Origin: Cryptomeria japonica
Lineage: Eukaryota > Streptophyta > Pinopsida > Cupressales > Cupressaceae
NCBI RefSeq assembly: GCF_030272615.1
Contig: NC_081410.1
Location: 124,836,640-124,900,639 of the forward strand
Direction: 5' to 3'
Length of the DNA stretch: 64,000 bases
Under the pieces are notes generated by a model. The model ran no database searches. It had not been told where the DNA came from and worked only from the letters and a program-made list of their open reading frames with translations. A program made the translations under genes and the position numbers. Position 1 is the stretch's first letter. The number at the start of each line of letters is the position of its first letter. Below, piece after piece: positions 11,642-24,008 of this stretch.

Positions 11642-11980
11642 TTAAGGATAGGAGCACTGGCTAAAGTTTCTCACAAACTTCCTATTAAAAGATGTCATTC
11701 CATGAAAACTTCTCACATCACTTATGCTCCTAGGTGTAGGCCAATTAAGTATTTCCTCTACTTTACTTGGATCTATCTTTAAACAACCTTGTGAAATGAC
11801 AAAACCAAGGTAAACTAACTCTATTTTCAAGAACTCACATTTTTCATGGTTGATTTTTATTTGAGCCTCCTTCAACTCCTTCAAGACCATCTCCACATGC
11901 TTAAGGTGTTCCTCCTTGGACCTGCTAAAGACCAAAATGTCATCAAGATACACAATAACAAACTTTCCAATAAACTCAAT
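11642..11980 (-). pseudogene. Chromovirus RT, second half
   Basis: Opens at EFIGKFVIVYLDDILVFS, which carries the YLDD catalytic box, and continues through HEKCEFLKIELVYLGFVIS and DPSKVEEILNWPTPRSISDVRSF. The preceding residues encoded from 11981 to 12019 are not RT. They are the terminal inverted repeat of the inserted element. In related plant elements this point directly follows the NEVL motif, which is found at 40978 instead. Confidence 0.9.
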
Positions 11981-12017
11981 GGGTATATGCACGAAGTTGT
12001 GGTACCAAAAAGGTGTC
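11981..12017 (+). repeat. Left terminal inverted repeat
   Basis: Starts GGGTATATGCAC and shares the core AAGTTGTGGTACCAAAA with the reverse complement of 40937-40973. Just inside it, between 12038 and 12064, lies a small hairpin (GTCATAA, GGCGCC, TTATGAC). Confidence 0.85.
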
Positions 12018-12220
12018 ACACTTCTAAAAAAAAAAAATGGTCATAAGGCGCCTGCTTTATGACTTTGCAAACTTAAAAAAAACCCAAGTTCGCATTTTGG
12101 ATGCATTCTGCATTCCCAAACCCACGTTTTGGCAATTTGGGGTGCCATTTTCTTGTGCTTGCCCTTTGTAGAAGCTTGATATTGGGCACTAAGTTATCCA
12201 TCTCTCATCAAATTTCCGCC

Positions 12221-13184
12221 ATGCCATCGAAGAGCTCAAAGAGGTATGTATTTTTGTTTTCTTATTGTCATTTTTTAATTAATTTGAAGATTAAAATAGG
12301 TTTATTGATTTAAATTTATTTTCATTATCAAGAAATGAGATTAGACAAGAAAATGTTGAAAACACTCAATCACCTCCCGATGAAGACCATATTGAAGAAG
12401 AAGCACATCAAGAACCTCCTACAATCCCTAGACATCCCATAGGTACACAAGAAAACCTATTATGTCAAATAGAAAATAGCCAAAAAGAGCTTGAAGGTTT
12501 AATCACAAGGCTAAAAGATCCCACTGGAACAAACTCCCATAGGACAAACCTTGCCAATTCTTTGCAATCTATTGTATCTCACATACAATCTATGAGTGGG
12601 CAAATAAATTTTTGGTCCAGTAAGAAGGAAGAACAAAAGCAATTTTATGCTAACAAATTATCATATGCGGTAGTGAAGAAAAAGAAAATTAATAAATTTG
12701 ACTTGTGTGCTCTTTTTACAAACCTCTGAACGAATCAACCTTTACACCCTGGATGTAGGAGATTTCCTATTCATTGGTGTCATCATGAAGGGATTAAGAA
12801 CAATTTTTGGGATAGGTGGTGGATGGTATTTGATCAGCCCCCATGCAATAATCATGAGGTACCCCAATACTTTTTGAGAAAACTGTACTGTGAGTTTGTC
12901 CTTAATGAGATCCCAAACTATTTTGATTTTCTAGATTTCCAAGGTAGAGGTGGGGGTTCCTCACATGATAGAGAGGGTGGATAGCGTGACCCAAATCTCT
13001 CACCAAGACCCTTGGCCAGACCTATGGTGGATCATGTTATTATTCCTTCCATTGTGAAGGAGAGTATTGAGGTCGAAACTCTAGACTCCAATAGCTCACT
13101 CACTTAGACCCTTATACAGTATGCTAGGCCTCTAGTAGAGGGTGATGTGAGTGATGATGGTGATTCTTCTAGCATAGAGTTCTA
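12221..13184 (+). pseudogene. Accessory ORF of the TIR element, function unknown
   Basis: Exon 1 (12221-12243) encodes MPSKSSK. A GTATGT donor and an AG acceptor at 12331-12332 join it in phase to exon 2. Exon 2 runs to a TGA at 12727 and encodes an acidic N-terminus (PPDEDHIEEEAHQEPP) then a helical Lys-rich stretch. Homology continues past two frameshifts, through GDFLFIGVIMKGL and DRWWMVFDQPPCNNHEVPQYF. A homologous ORF lies at 51042-51608 (KDFQLGGVIIQKLL, DRWWMVFDYPPHRNYEVP). Sharing of this ORF by both loci, next to the same transposase, argues that it belongs to the transposon. I do not recognise a domain. It could bind DNA, as second ORFs of other TIR transposons do, but that is a guess. 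Confidence 0.6.
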
Positions 13185-13733
13185 GCTAATTTTTTTTGAT
13201 TTTGTGGTTCTCTTTGGACTTATGATCCTAATAGTTCTAAGAATGCACGTGCACGAGCATAGTTTTGTACAGAGAACATTGTCATGACAGAATCCTTGCT
13301 GAATGAAACATATGGCATTGATACCCAAGTGAATTTCATTACAAGTTCATTTCATTATTTTTATTATCTTATATGGAAATTTGAGAATACATCTAAATTA
13401 GTAAATTATTATGATAAAAAATCAGTGTCAAAGTGTTCACAATACTAGCAACATTCCTGCAACACCCTTTTTCACGACTTCGTTGACTCCACATGTATAC
13501 AACGAGTGAAGAAATATAATTATTATATGTAGATAGTTGAACCCTATGTGAATGATTTTCTAATAACTCATTTTGGATGTCAAATAGTTTGATGCTATAG
13601 CTTCAATATCAACACCTCGCAATGTATGTCATCGACAATCTTTTACCCAAGTAAGCAATTTATCTTTAATGTTGTTATTAAATAATATAGATAGTTTTGG
13701 TGATTAATCAATATACTTTGTTTAATTTTCAGA

Positions 13734-14220
13734 TGTTGACATCAAAGACTCCTCTTGTTGTCCATGTGTCAATGGAGAATGGTGTTGCTAGAGCAGTAGC
13801 AAGTTCAACTGCTTTGATACAAGTATGAGACATATTTGTAAATTTAGTAAATTTAGCATTACATTTGTTATCTTAATAATATGTTATTAAAAATTTTAAC
13901 GACACTTATATTTAGTTTAATTTATATTGTGATTCTTACAAGAGGGACTTGTCACTCCAGATCATGAATGTGCACCTATTGTGGATGAACATCATGATTA
14001 TTTGTATGCAGTAAGTGACTATTCTATTATATGTCATTCTAAAATTCAATTTTTGTATATGCTAACATCATTCTTTTCATTGTATCATGTGGAGTTACAA
14101 ATAAGTCTGGAGAGGAGGTCGAGTGGATGTACTCAAAAGACAACTGCATCATATACATCTTCATCCCCTCAACAGGCAAAGATATCTCGTGATCTATTTC
14201 CTTCCCCTAGAGAGAAATGA
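13734..14220 (+). pseudogene. Possible further exons of the accessory gene
   Basis: Three short open stretches with splice-like borders: 13734-13826 (TTTTCAG acceptor, MLTSKTPLVVHVSMENG), about 13942-14010 (EGLVTPDHECAPIVDEHHDY, then GTAAGT), and about 14098-14220 (SSGCTQKTTASYTSSSPQQ, ending in TGA). They lie in plus orientation downstream of the accessory ORF. Joining them is a guess, and no domain is visible. Confidence 0.35.
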
Positions 14221-14236
14221 ATAGAATAGGGTCCTA

Positions 14237-14570
14237 TGTTGTATTCCTATATGGATATTTTGAACATATGTTTTGTATTACGAATATGTGACATTCTATG
14301 TCCATATGGCTTTTGGCAAGCTCCTATTTGACTTTATTGGATACCATGTTGTATGTCTATATGGTTATTTTGAACATATGTTTTGTATTACGAATATGTG
14401 ACATTCTATGTCCATATGACTTTTGGCAAGCCCCCATTTAACTTTATTGGATATCATGTTGTATGCCTTTATAGCAATTTTGAACATATGTTTTGTTTTA
14501 TGAATACGTGAAATTCTATGTCCATATGGCTATTGCCAAGCCTATTTGTCTGTATTGGATATATTTGATA
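14237..14570. repeat. Three-copy 110-bp tandem repeat
   Basis: Copies begin at about 14237, 14347 and 14457 with TGTTGTATNCCTATATGG. They share the phrases TTTTGAACATATGTTTTGT and TGTCCATATGRC. The repeat lies directly after the last possible accessory exon. From 14570 to 14880 I see only AT-rich sequence. Confidence 0.85.
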
Positions 14571-14879
14571 GTTTTAATGGTATACAATGTTGTATGGATT
14601 TGTAGCTTTTTGGTTATGCAAATAATTTATCATGGTTATCCATAATTGCAGTAGAAATGATTAAATGAATAATTGCACAAAGTTTATTGTTACTTAAGCT
14701 TTGAACCTAAATATGTGTTTTTAATCCAAGACACAAGCTTATGGAGATCAACACAAATTCAATAGTTATAGTCGAAATAAGACTATATAAAGGAAACATG
14801 GAAAGAACCAAAATTAGACAATGTAAGACACCATTGTACCAATACCCATTCTAAAAAAATTGCATAGCCCATACACTTC

Positions 14880-17010
14880 TATTCATCTAAAGCATGCGCT
14901 TAAGTGATTTCACTGCTAGGGTGTGGCCTGCAACGATCGGACGAGTTGGAGAGAAAAATGAAGTGATTCCTAGCGTAAACCCGGCCACCCCGATGTGTAT
15001 GAGCTGATGATTCAGTGCCACGATGAGTGGATTGAAAGATGGGGCATTGTGCAACTTTTCATTGAACTCATTTGACACTTTTTGTCGCAACCAAGAAAGT
15101 GTCGCCATGAGCAACTGGATCCGAGTCTACCTAAATCAAGAAAGGCTTTTTTAGAGTTCCATAACATGACCCCGTAGGATCAAATGACTCATTCTTATGA
15201 TTAACGGGAACCGAGAAACGTGATGCCGAATATTGACAACTTTGAGCAGCTTGAGCACTTACGCGATTTCACTGCTAGGGTGTGACCCATTATGATTGGG
15301 CGAGTTGGAGAGAAAACTGAAGGTATTCCTAGCATAAACCTGATCACCCAGCCATGTATGAGTTGACGGTTCGGTGCCATGATGAGCGGATTGAAAGATA
15401 GGGCATTCTGCAACTTTTCATTGAACTCATCTGACGCTTTTTGTCGCAACTGAGAAAGTGTCACCACGAGCAATTGGATCCGAGTCTACCAAAATCAAGA
15501 GAGGCTTTTTTAGAGTGACATAACACAACCCCGTAGGATTAGATAGATCATTCTTATGATTAATGGGCACCGAGAAACACAATGCCAAATATTGACAACT
15601 TTGAGCAACTTGAGCACTTAAACGATTTCACTGCTAGGGTGTGGCCTACAACAATTGGGCAAGTTGGAGAGAAAAAAAAAATCATTCCTAACATAAAACC
15701 GACCACCTCGAAGTATACGAGCTGACGGTTTGGTGCCGTGATGAGCGGATTGAAAGATGGGGCATTGTGCAACTTTTCATTGAACTCATTTGATGCTTTT
15801 TGTCGCAACCGAGAAAGTGTCACCACGAGAAATTGGATCTGAGTCTACCAAAACCAAGAGAGGATTTTTTAGAGTGAGATAACACGACCCCGTAGGATCA
15901 AACAACTTGTTCTTATGATTAACAAGTTTCAAGAAACGAGATGCCAAATATTGACAACTTTGAGCAACTTGAGCACTTAAGCGATTTCGCTGCTAGGGTG
16001 TGGCCCGCAACGATCGAGCAAGTTGGAGAGAAAAATGAAGGTATTCCTAGAGTAAAATTGGCAACCATGATGCGTATGAGTTGACGGTTCGGTGCTATGA
16101 TGAGCATATTGAAAGATGGGGCATTGTGCAACTTTTCATTGAACTCATCTGATGCTTTTTATCGCAATCGAGAAAGTGTCGCCACGAGCAACTGGATCTG
16201 AATCTACCTAAACCAAGAGAGGCTTTTTTAGAGTGCCATAACAAGACCCCGTAGGATTAGATGAATCATTCTTATTATTTATGGGCACTAAGAAACACGA
16301 TGCCGAATATTAACAACTTTAAGCAACTTGAGCACTTAAGCGATTGCGCTACTAGGGTGTGGCCCGCAATGATCGGGTGAGTTGGAGAGAAAAATGAAGG
16401 CATTCCTAGCATAAAATTGGCCACCCCAATGTGAATGAGCTGATGGTTTGGTGCCGCGACGAGCGGATTGAAAGATGAGGCATTGTGCAACTTTTCATTG
16501 AACTCATCTGATGCTTTTTGTTGCAACTGAGAAAGTGTCGCCACAAGCAATTGGATCTGAGTCTACATAAAATGAGAGAGGATTTTTTAGAGTACCATAA
16601 CACAACCCCATAGGATCAGACAACTTGTTCTTATGATTGACAGGCACCGAGAAATGCAATGCTGAATATTGATAACTTTGAGCAACTTGACCACTTAAGC
16701 AATTTCGTTGCTAGGGTGCGGCCCGCAATGATCAAACGAGTTGGAGAGAAAAAATAAAATATTCCTAGCATAAACTCGGCCACCCTGATGCATACAAGTT
16801 GACGATTTAGTGCCGCGATGAGTGGATTCAAAGATGGGGCATTGTGCAACTTTTCATTGAACTCATTTGACGCTTTTTGTTGCAACCGAGAAAGTGTCAC
16901 CACGAGCAATTGGATCCAAGTCTACCTAAACCGAGAGAGGCTTTTTTAGACTACCATAATATGACCCCGTAGGATCAGATGAATCATTCTTACATGTCAC
17001 TAACATCGAG
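14880..17010 (-). repeat. Six-copy 360-bp tandem repeat with a recurring minus-strand ORF
   Basis: The phrase GGGGCATTGTGCAACTTTTC recurs at 15041, 15401, 15761, 16121, 16481 and 16841, an even period of about 360 bp. Each copy holds a minus-strand ORF of 70-92 codons with a shared pattern (NEKLHNAPSFNPLI, NRQLI, FFSPT, GHTLAVKS, CSSCSKLSIFGI). The ORFs stay open in six diverged copies but do not join into one frame. They may be coding, or simply a low-stop frame of a satellite. The array lies between the 3' ends of the two convergent genes. 17010-17279 is plain AT-rich sequence. Confidence 0.85.
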
Positions 17011-17279
17011 ACAAATGATGCCAAATTTTGATAATTTTTCACACTTTGAGTGATTGACAACAAATGAGCAATTTTTACATCTTTTACCATATTAGCCTAA
17101 AACTTCACGAAATGATCCCATGTGATCTCTAATGGTCCATAATGACATTATTTACATAAAATCACACAAAACAAGACAAAGGAAAATTTTTTTATATTAC
17201 AATGCCTCGAGTAGTCAAAAATACAAGTCGTGTACATATATCCAAATATGATTGATATTAAAAAATTTTACATTTACAT

Positions 17280-20200
17280 TTAATCCAATGAACCATCTGG
17301 ATCTGCTCTACCCTTTATCATGTCTAGTATGGCCTCATGGTCAAACTCATGAAACTTCCATAGGTTCTTTTTTAGTGGTCTACCCCCATATCTGATCAAA
17401 TGAACATTTGAAGCTACAACAAGCTTGGAATAATGAAGAATCTTCCTATGTGTCTTGAAGTCCTTGAACAACCACAAGTTAGACTTCTTCACTCGGTACC
17501 TTCTAACCCATGTAGTAGTAACAACTACTGATCCTATGGGGTACTCAATATTTTCTTCATCTACCACAGGGCTGTCCAATTTATTTTTTGCATCCACACA
17601 ACGAAACAGGTAATAATCTGTTCCTTCTTCATTGTCTTCAACCACAATAACTGCATAAACATGCCCTGGAATGATAAAGTGAGAAGAATTTAACAAACAA
17701 CTAAGGTAAAATATTAAAGTACAAAAAATTGCATGTGGATAATTTACTTGGTTGGACTAAATCTGACACATTGTCAAAGTCAACTGATGCTTCCATCTGT
17801 GTTAGTTGTAGTGCACTCGGAGGTCGATATGTCTCAAGTGGGATTAGAGGCCTCATACACCATTTGTCCCCCCACTCCTTTGACTCACACTCATTATAGG
17901 CACCATCTCTACATGAAGAACAATAATATGTCATTCGTTGCATATGGATATTACATGAACCTACATTAGAGCTTTTGAAAGAGTGTAGATCACTCGATCC
18001 TGTCAATGTACTACAATCTTCTAATTTTGCAATGTTAGTATCATCTACAAACCAAAAAAATCTGCAAACTGAAGACTTACCTTGATTACTTGGACCAATT
18101 GTACCATTGCACCACTGAACAATTGATTTTGCATCTTTCAAGTTTGCATTCCCTTTGTACTTTAACTCTTCTCATGCTAAAGCTCTTTTAATACATGCTC
18201 TTGCACCATCATGCTCCCCTTTTCCATGCCCAGCCTCAGAGAAATTCCACATATGTTGAATAGCAGTCAACTTATGCATCCTACTCAACCAATAAAATAT
18301 TTGAGAGTTCTTAAATTGTGATGCACAATTATCTGACCATATGATATGTTGACGGAATGATATGCCTTGGCTAGACAAATCATTGTAGAATATATAAAAA
18401 CAACCTTGAACAAACTCTGTAGAGTGTGAGTGATCATCACTGATGTAAAAATGATACTCCCTCAATATCTTCCTATCCTCTTCCATAATATCATGTGCAT
18501 GAATGAATGCTATATGCACAAATATAGCAACTTGTGTGGAGTTGTAATATTGTGATTGCACCTCGTTCTGCGGTTGTAGTGTGTAGTTCTCTGCAAAGTC
18601 AACAATTGAAATGATTGTATGAAGTGGAAATGTGTCCTTGCATAACTTAAATTGTGAGTCCAACCAACAAGCTCTATGGTTATGCCTTGCATACTCATAC
18701 ACCATATTCTCATAAAAGATGCCCATATACTGATACACTGGAATCTTCTCACTAACCAATTCACACCTTTTTGCTTCTTTCCCATCTTTTAGCATGCAGG
18801 CCACTGTCTTATATTTTCCAAATTCCACTAATTCATTACCAATTTCTTGTCCAATATCCATATGTTGACAAATCTGTAAATGTCACAATCCACCACAATG
18901 AACACATGTGCCATCTTGGCAACACTTATTGTAATATACTTGACCATCTACTCTTTCACATAAGATGCTAGATATGAATTCCCTTGAAGATGTCGGTGGA
19001 CCATTTATGTTGCATTCCTGCAAAACATTGTTAGCATGCAAATCTATACATATGTGTTGATAAACATCATAATGGTTAGAAAAATTGATATCTACTCTAC
19101 AACAACAAGTTGTGCATGTGTGATTTATTTTGACATAAAAAGGATTTACCATTTCAAAGAATCTTTGACTACTTTTAATTTGAGGATACATATGTTGAAA
19201 CTTGACAAAAAATTATGTTTGAGTCATATCCAAAAAATGTTTTGGATGTGGATCACGGATTTTACTACCAATCCTCCTTCTTAAAACATCTCTTTGATTT
19301 GGAGAGACCCTTGTGTTATTCTTCCAAAAATATTCAATTAGGGATCTCAAGGCTTCAACAATTGCTTTATCTTTCCATGGTAATCTACCAGAAAATGTCC
19401 ATAACTCATTGTTATATGGATCCTCCGCTCTTTGTCGCCTTCTTATAGATCTCATTAGAGTTTGTCTACTTCTCTTCAATTGTTTACTTGTCTTTCTAAT
19501 GAGGTGAGCTTTATTAGTTTGATTTCTTACAATTGTTGATGTAATGACATGTCGTGTGGCATTACTATCTTTTGTGTGTGAGTTAGAACCAATAGTATCA
19601 TATGCATTCATCAAATTCTTCACAATAGATTTGTCGCTTGATTCAATTGATGTTCTTAGACCAAGAATCTTCATTATGGGCCTAAATTTCAGATTTCTCA
19701 TCATTTCAACAAATAGTTGACATCTTCCTATCTTATTTAAAGGCTCAAAAAACATTTTCCATATCTGGTTAGCATGTCTTTGACAAGTACGCTTTGGAAT
19801 CTTGTCAACCATTGGTTTCAAAACATTAGCATCAATATCAATCAAATAATTAGGCTTTCTATACAAAACTCTAGGAGGTGTTCTCAAACTTTGAGTTACC
19901 TCAAGATTAGAAATGTCAACAACATTAGGGATAGGTGGCATACCTTCAACCAGAGATGAAAATGATGACATACCTTGAAATTGTGGTGTACAAGATGGTG
20001 TAGCTCCAATACTTGATGTCAATCGTGAAGTACTTGCAATGTCAAATGTCATAGAGGGGGTGCATTCAGTATGAGATGTTGTAGATGCCTACAGTGTGCC
20101 AATAAGAGATGGTGTGCCTTCAACTTGAGATGTAAGAGATGGGGTGCCTTCAACTTGACTTGTGGTATACATGCTCTCGATGTTGGGATTCAATTGTCTC

Positions 20201-20341
20201 ATTGCACAAAGGTTTTGCATCTGTTTCCTTTGTGTGGCCAAATCTATCTCTCCTAGATTGGATGGATATTTCATGTTCCTTTTCAATTGGGACCTCTTCT
20301 TCTATGGTATTCAATTTCCTTTCTTCACGAAGTTGCTTCAT
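17280..20341 (-). pseudogene. DDE-like transposase gene of the TIR element (decayed, two exons or more)
   Basis: One minus-strand frame is readable from about 20286 to 17751, with stops near 20086, 19210, 18880 and 18172. A clean intron (GTAAAT at about 17751, TTCCAG at about 17671) leads to the last exon, ending 17280. The extreme N-terminus at 20341 is Lys/Arg-rich and in another frame. In order: a basic N-terminus; a duplicated SQVEGTPSL; a helical region ending NTRVSPNQRDVL and DPHPKHFLDMTQT; a Cys/His-rich part (CTTCCC, CCQDGTCVHCG); then the core VDFAENYT (about 18590), ISDDHSHS, IIWSDNCASQFK (about 18335) and HGKGEHDGA (about 18215), which look like a D, D, D/E catalytic set; then a Cys-rich YYCSSCRDGAYNECESKEW and a C-terminal domain beginning GHVYAVIVVED. 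I recall similar DFAENY/HGKG proteins from repeat families in animals but cannot name the superfamily. The homologue at 51640-52887 keeps only the N-terminal part. Confidence 0.65.
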
Positions 20342-20459
20342 TCCTTCTCTTTTTTTTGGATTCTTAGCTTCATGCTCTTCCAGTGTTACATGTTTTGGTC
20401 ATTTCCTGAGCATGATGATGATTTCTACATGTACATGCACATAAAAGAGAATAAAGTTA

Positions 20460-21340
20460 ATTCATAAAGAGATTTCAAGAGGTGTAAGGGCAGTCCTAAT
20501 AGCTCTATGGCTGTCCTAATTATGTTAGGACAGTCCTAATGCATCTATGACTATCCTAATTATGTATATGTTAAAATGGATATATGAAATTAAAATTATT
20601 TCATGTATTCCTTTTATAAATTATTTCATAAGATCTTAAAAAGGATGTATGAAATTGCAAATTTTGTTTTAAACCACTAAACAAATAATTTTCTTATGCA
20701 ACTTCCTTCAAATGCATTGTTAAATCTAATGTAAATCTAATAGGATTGTAATCAATTTTGACTCACACTTTTATTCTAACATTTAAACAAAATAATACTT
20801 AATAAGTATTTGAATTCTAAATATAAGAAAATATTGCCTCAATTATTCAAATTTGATAAAAAAAAAACTATGTTCTTCCTCTTCGACATTGCCAAATGAA
20901 GAAAAAGGTGGTGGCGCGCTGATGGAATGTATAAAATAACCTTGCATAAAATGTCAACACAATGCAAAAAGCATTTTTTTGTCTGATCATGCACAAAAAG
21001 TAGACAAAATGAGAGAATGTGGGCTTGGATCACAGGTCAAGGGTACCATAGAACCATTTTTTAGTGCAGCTCATTTGGCTAGCACCACAACCATATTTGG
21101 TGCTAGCCAAATGACTTCCATTGAAATTTTTTAACCTTGATAAATTTATACTCTATACCCTATAGTTTGATAGCCACAACCATAAAAATTAAACTATTTC
21201 AAACTTATAACAAATACCCTAGATCGTATAACCCAATATGCTAAATCCTCAACCCTATACAATAACCATAGACCCTATAACCCAATATGCCAAGCCATAT
21301 GAGGTAAGGATGGAGGGTGAGATATGGAGGGAGGAGGGAA
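20460..21340. other. AT-rich 5' flank of the transposase gene
   Basis: No ORF of note. A short phrase GGACAGTCCTAATRGCTCTA/TGRCTRTCCTAATTATGT is repeated at 20490-20570. This stretch should contain the transposase promoter, but I cannot point to a convincing TATA box. From 21301 to 21340 the sequence becomes purine-rich just before the minisatellite. Confidence 0.4.
21071..21114. repeat. Perfect 17-bp-arm hairpin (CATTTGGC type)
   Basis: TCATTTGGCTAGCACCA at 21071-21087 and its exact reverse complement at 21098-21114, with a 10-bp loop. The same CATTTGGC...GCCAAATG theme recurs at 39878-40105 on the far side of the minisatellite. Confidence 0.9.
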
Positions 21341-24008
21341 TATGATGTCCTAAGGGGTCATAGGACACTATATGACCCATTAGGACACCATATGACCCAT
21401 TAGGGCACCATATGACCCATAATGACACTATATGGTGTTCTAAGGGGTCACAGGGTGTCCTAAGGGGTCATCTTGTGTCCTGTGACCCCTTAGGAAACCA
21501 TATGACCTCTCAGAACACAATATGGTGTCGTTATGGGTTGTATGGTGTCCTAAGGGGTCATATGGTGTCCAATGACCCCTTAGGACACAATATGTTGTCG
21601 TTATGGGTCATATGGTGTCCTAAGGGGTCATATGGTGTCCTATGACCCCTTAGGATGCCATATGACCCCTTAGGACACAATATGGTCTCGTTATGGATTG
21701 TATGGTGTACTAAGGGGTCATATGGTGTCCTATGACCTCTTATGACACCATATTACCCCTTAGTACATAATATGGTGTCGTTATGGGTCATATGGTGTCT
21801 TAAGGGGTCATATGGTGTCCTATGACCCCTTAGGTGTCGTTAGGGATCATATTGTGTCTTAACGGGTCATATGGTGTGTTATGACCCCTTAAGAAACAAT
21901 ATGACCCCTTAGGACACCTTATGTTGTCATTATGGGTCATATGGTGTCCTAAGGCATCATATGGTGTCCTAAGGGATCATAAGACACCTAATGACCACTT
22001 AAGACACCATATGACCCATAATGACACCATATGGTGTCCTAAGAGGTCATAAGGACACCATATGACCCCTTAGGACACAATGTGAACCCTAATGACATGT
22101 AAGGGGTTATATGGTGTCCTAAGGGGTCATAGGATGCTATATGACCCATTCAGATACCATATGACCCCTTAGGACACCATATGACCCATAACGACACTAT
22201 ATGGTGTTCTAAGGGGTCACATGGTGTCCTAAGGGGTCATCTGGTGTCCTACGACCCCTTAAGACACAATATGACCCCTTAGGTGTCATTAGGGATCATA
22301 TTGTGTCTTAACAGGTCATGGTGTGTTATGACCCTTTAAGACACAATATGACCCCTTAGGACACCTTATGTTGTCATTATGGGTCATATGGTGTCCTAAG
22401 GGGTCATATGGTGTCTTAAAATATCATAAGACACCTAATGACTGCTTAGGACACCATACGACCCATAATGACACCATATGGTGTCCTAAGGGGTCATAGG
22501 ACACCACATGACCCCTTTGGACACAATGTGAACCCTAACGACACGTAAGGGGTTATATGGTGTCCTAAGGGGTCATAGGACACTATAAGACCCGTTAGGA
22601 CACCGTATGACCCCTTAGGACACCATATGACCCATAAGGACACTATATGGTGTTCTAAGGGGTCACATGGTGTCCTAAGGGGTCATATGGTGTCCTATGA
22701 CCCTTTAGGACACCATATGACCCCTTAGGTATCGTTAGGGATCATATTGTGTCTTAATGGGTCATATGGTGTGTTATGACCCATTAAGACATAATATGAC
22801 CCCTTAGGACACAATGTGAACCCTAACGACATGTAAGGGATTATATGGTGTTCTAAGGGGTCATAGGACACGATATGACCCCTTAGGACACCATATGACC
22901 CCTTAGGACACCATATGACCCATAATGACACTATATTGTGTTCTAAGGGGTCACATGGTGTCCTAAGGGGTCATATGGTGTCCTATGACCCCTTAGGACA
23001 CCATATGACCCCTTAGGTGTCGTTAGGGATCATATTGTGTCTTAACGGGTCATATGGTGTGTTATGACCCCTTAAGACACAATATGACCCCTTAGGACAC
23101 CTTTTGTTGTCATTATGGGTCATATGGTGTCCTAAGGGGTCATATGGTGTCCTAAGGGATCATAAGACACCTAATAACTGCTTAAGACACCATACGACCC
23201 ATAATGACACCATATGGTGTCCTAAGGGGTCATAGGACACCATATGACACCTTACGACATAATGTGAACCCTAACGACATGTAAGGGGTTATATGATTTC
23301 CTAAGGGGTCATAGGACACTATATGACCCGTTAGGACACCATATGACCCCTTAGGACACAATATGGTATCGTTATGGGTCGTATGCTGACCTAAGGGGTC
23401 ATATGGTGTCCCATGGGGTCATAGGACACCATATGACTCCTTAAAACACAATATGGTGTTGTTATGGGTTGTATGGTGTCCTAAGGGGTCATATGGTGTC
23501 CTATGACCCCTTAGGTGTCATTAGGGATCATATTGTGTCTTAACGGGTCATATGGTGTGTTATGACCCCTTAAGACACAATATGACCCCTTAGGACACCT
23601 TATGTTGTCATTATGGGTCGTATGGTGTCCTAATGGGTCATAAGACACCAAATGAGCGCTTAGGATACCATACGACCCATAATGACACCATATGGTGTCC
23701 TAAGGGGTCATAGGACACAATGTGAACCCTAACAACATGTAAAGGGTTATATGGTGTCCTAAGGGGCCATAGGACACTATATGACCCATTAGGACACCAT
23801 ATTACCCATAACGACACTATATGGTGTTGTAATGGGTCACATGATGTCCTAAGGGGTCAACTAGTGTCCTATGACCCCTTAGGACACCATATGACCCCTT
23901 AGGTGTTGTTAGGGATCATATTGTGTCTTAACGAGTTATATGGTCTGCTATGACCCCTTAAGACACAATATGCCCCCTTAGGACACCTTATGTTGTCATT
24001 ATGGTTCG
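21341..24008. repeat. Palindromic minisatellite, left part
   Basis: Built almost entirely of ATGGTGTCCTAAGGGGTCAT and its reverse complement ATGACCCCTTAGGACACCAT, in mixed order, plus variants such as CATTATGGGTC and GTGTCGTTATGGG. Larger blocks recur: the phrase TTATGTTGTCATTATGGG returns near 21914, 22366, 23103, 23601 and 23991, so there is a loose higher-order period of about 400-750 bp. The many short ORFs in the array are by-products of this regular text. The array continues at 37046 after the Tekay insertion. Confidence 0.95.
24004..24008. repeat. Target site duplication of the Tekay element
   Basis: GTTCG at 24004-24008 is repeated at 37046-37050. These 5 bp flank the two outer LTR ends exactly and prove a clean insertion into the minisatellite. 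Confidence 0.92.

Larger units (their letters stand above)
10902..11980 (-). mobile_element. Chromovirus-like Ty3 element, left fragment
   Basis: Minus-strand pol that reads, from right to left, the second half of RT, RNase H and the start of the integrase zinc finger. It stops at 10901 where Tat LTR sequence begins. Its missing upstream half (gag, protease, first half of RT, PBS, 5' LTR) lies at 40974-44232. The two parts were separated by the 29-kb TIR-bounded insert. Confidence 0.85.

Noticed and set aside
21412-23000. Several ORFs with repeated VIWCPKGSYGVL text in the minisatellite, both strands
   Set aside because: They are translations of the regular 20-bp unit and its reverse complement.
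21341-24008. CRISPR-like array
   Set aside because: No regular repeat-spacer structure; units are contiguous, palindromic and in both orientations, in plant DNA.
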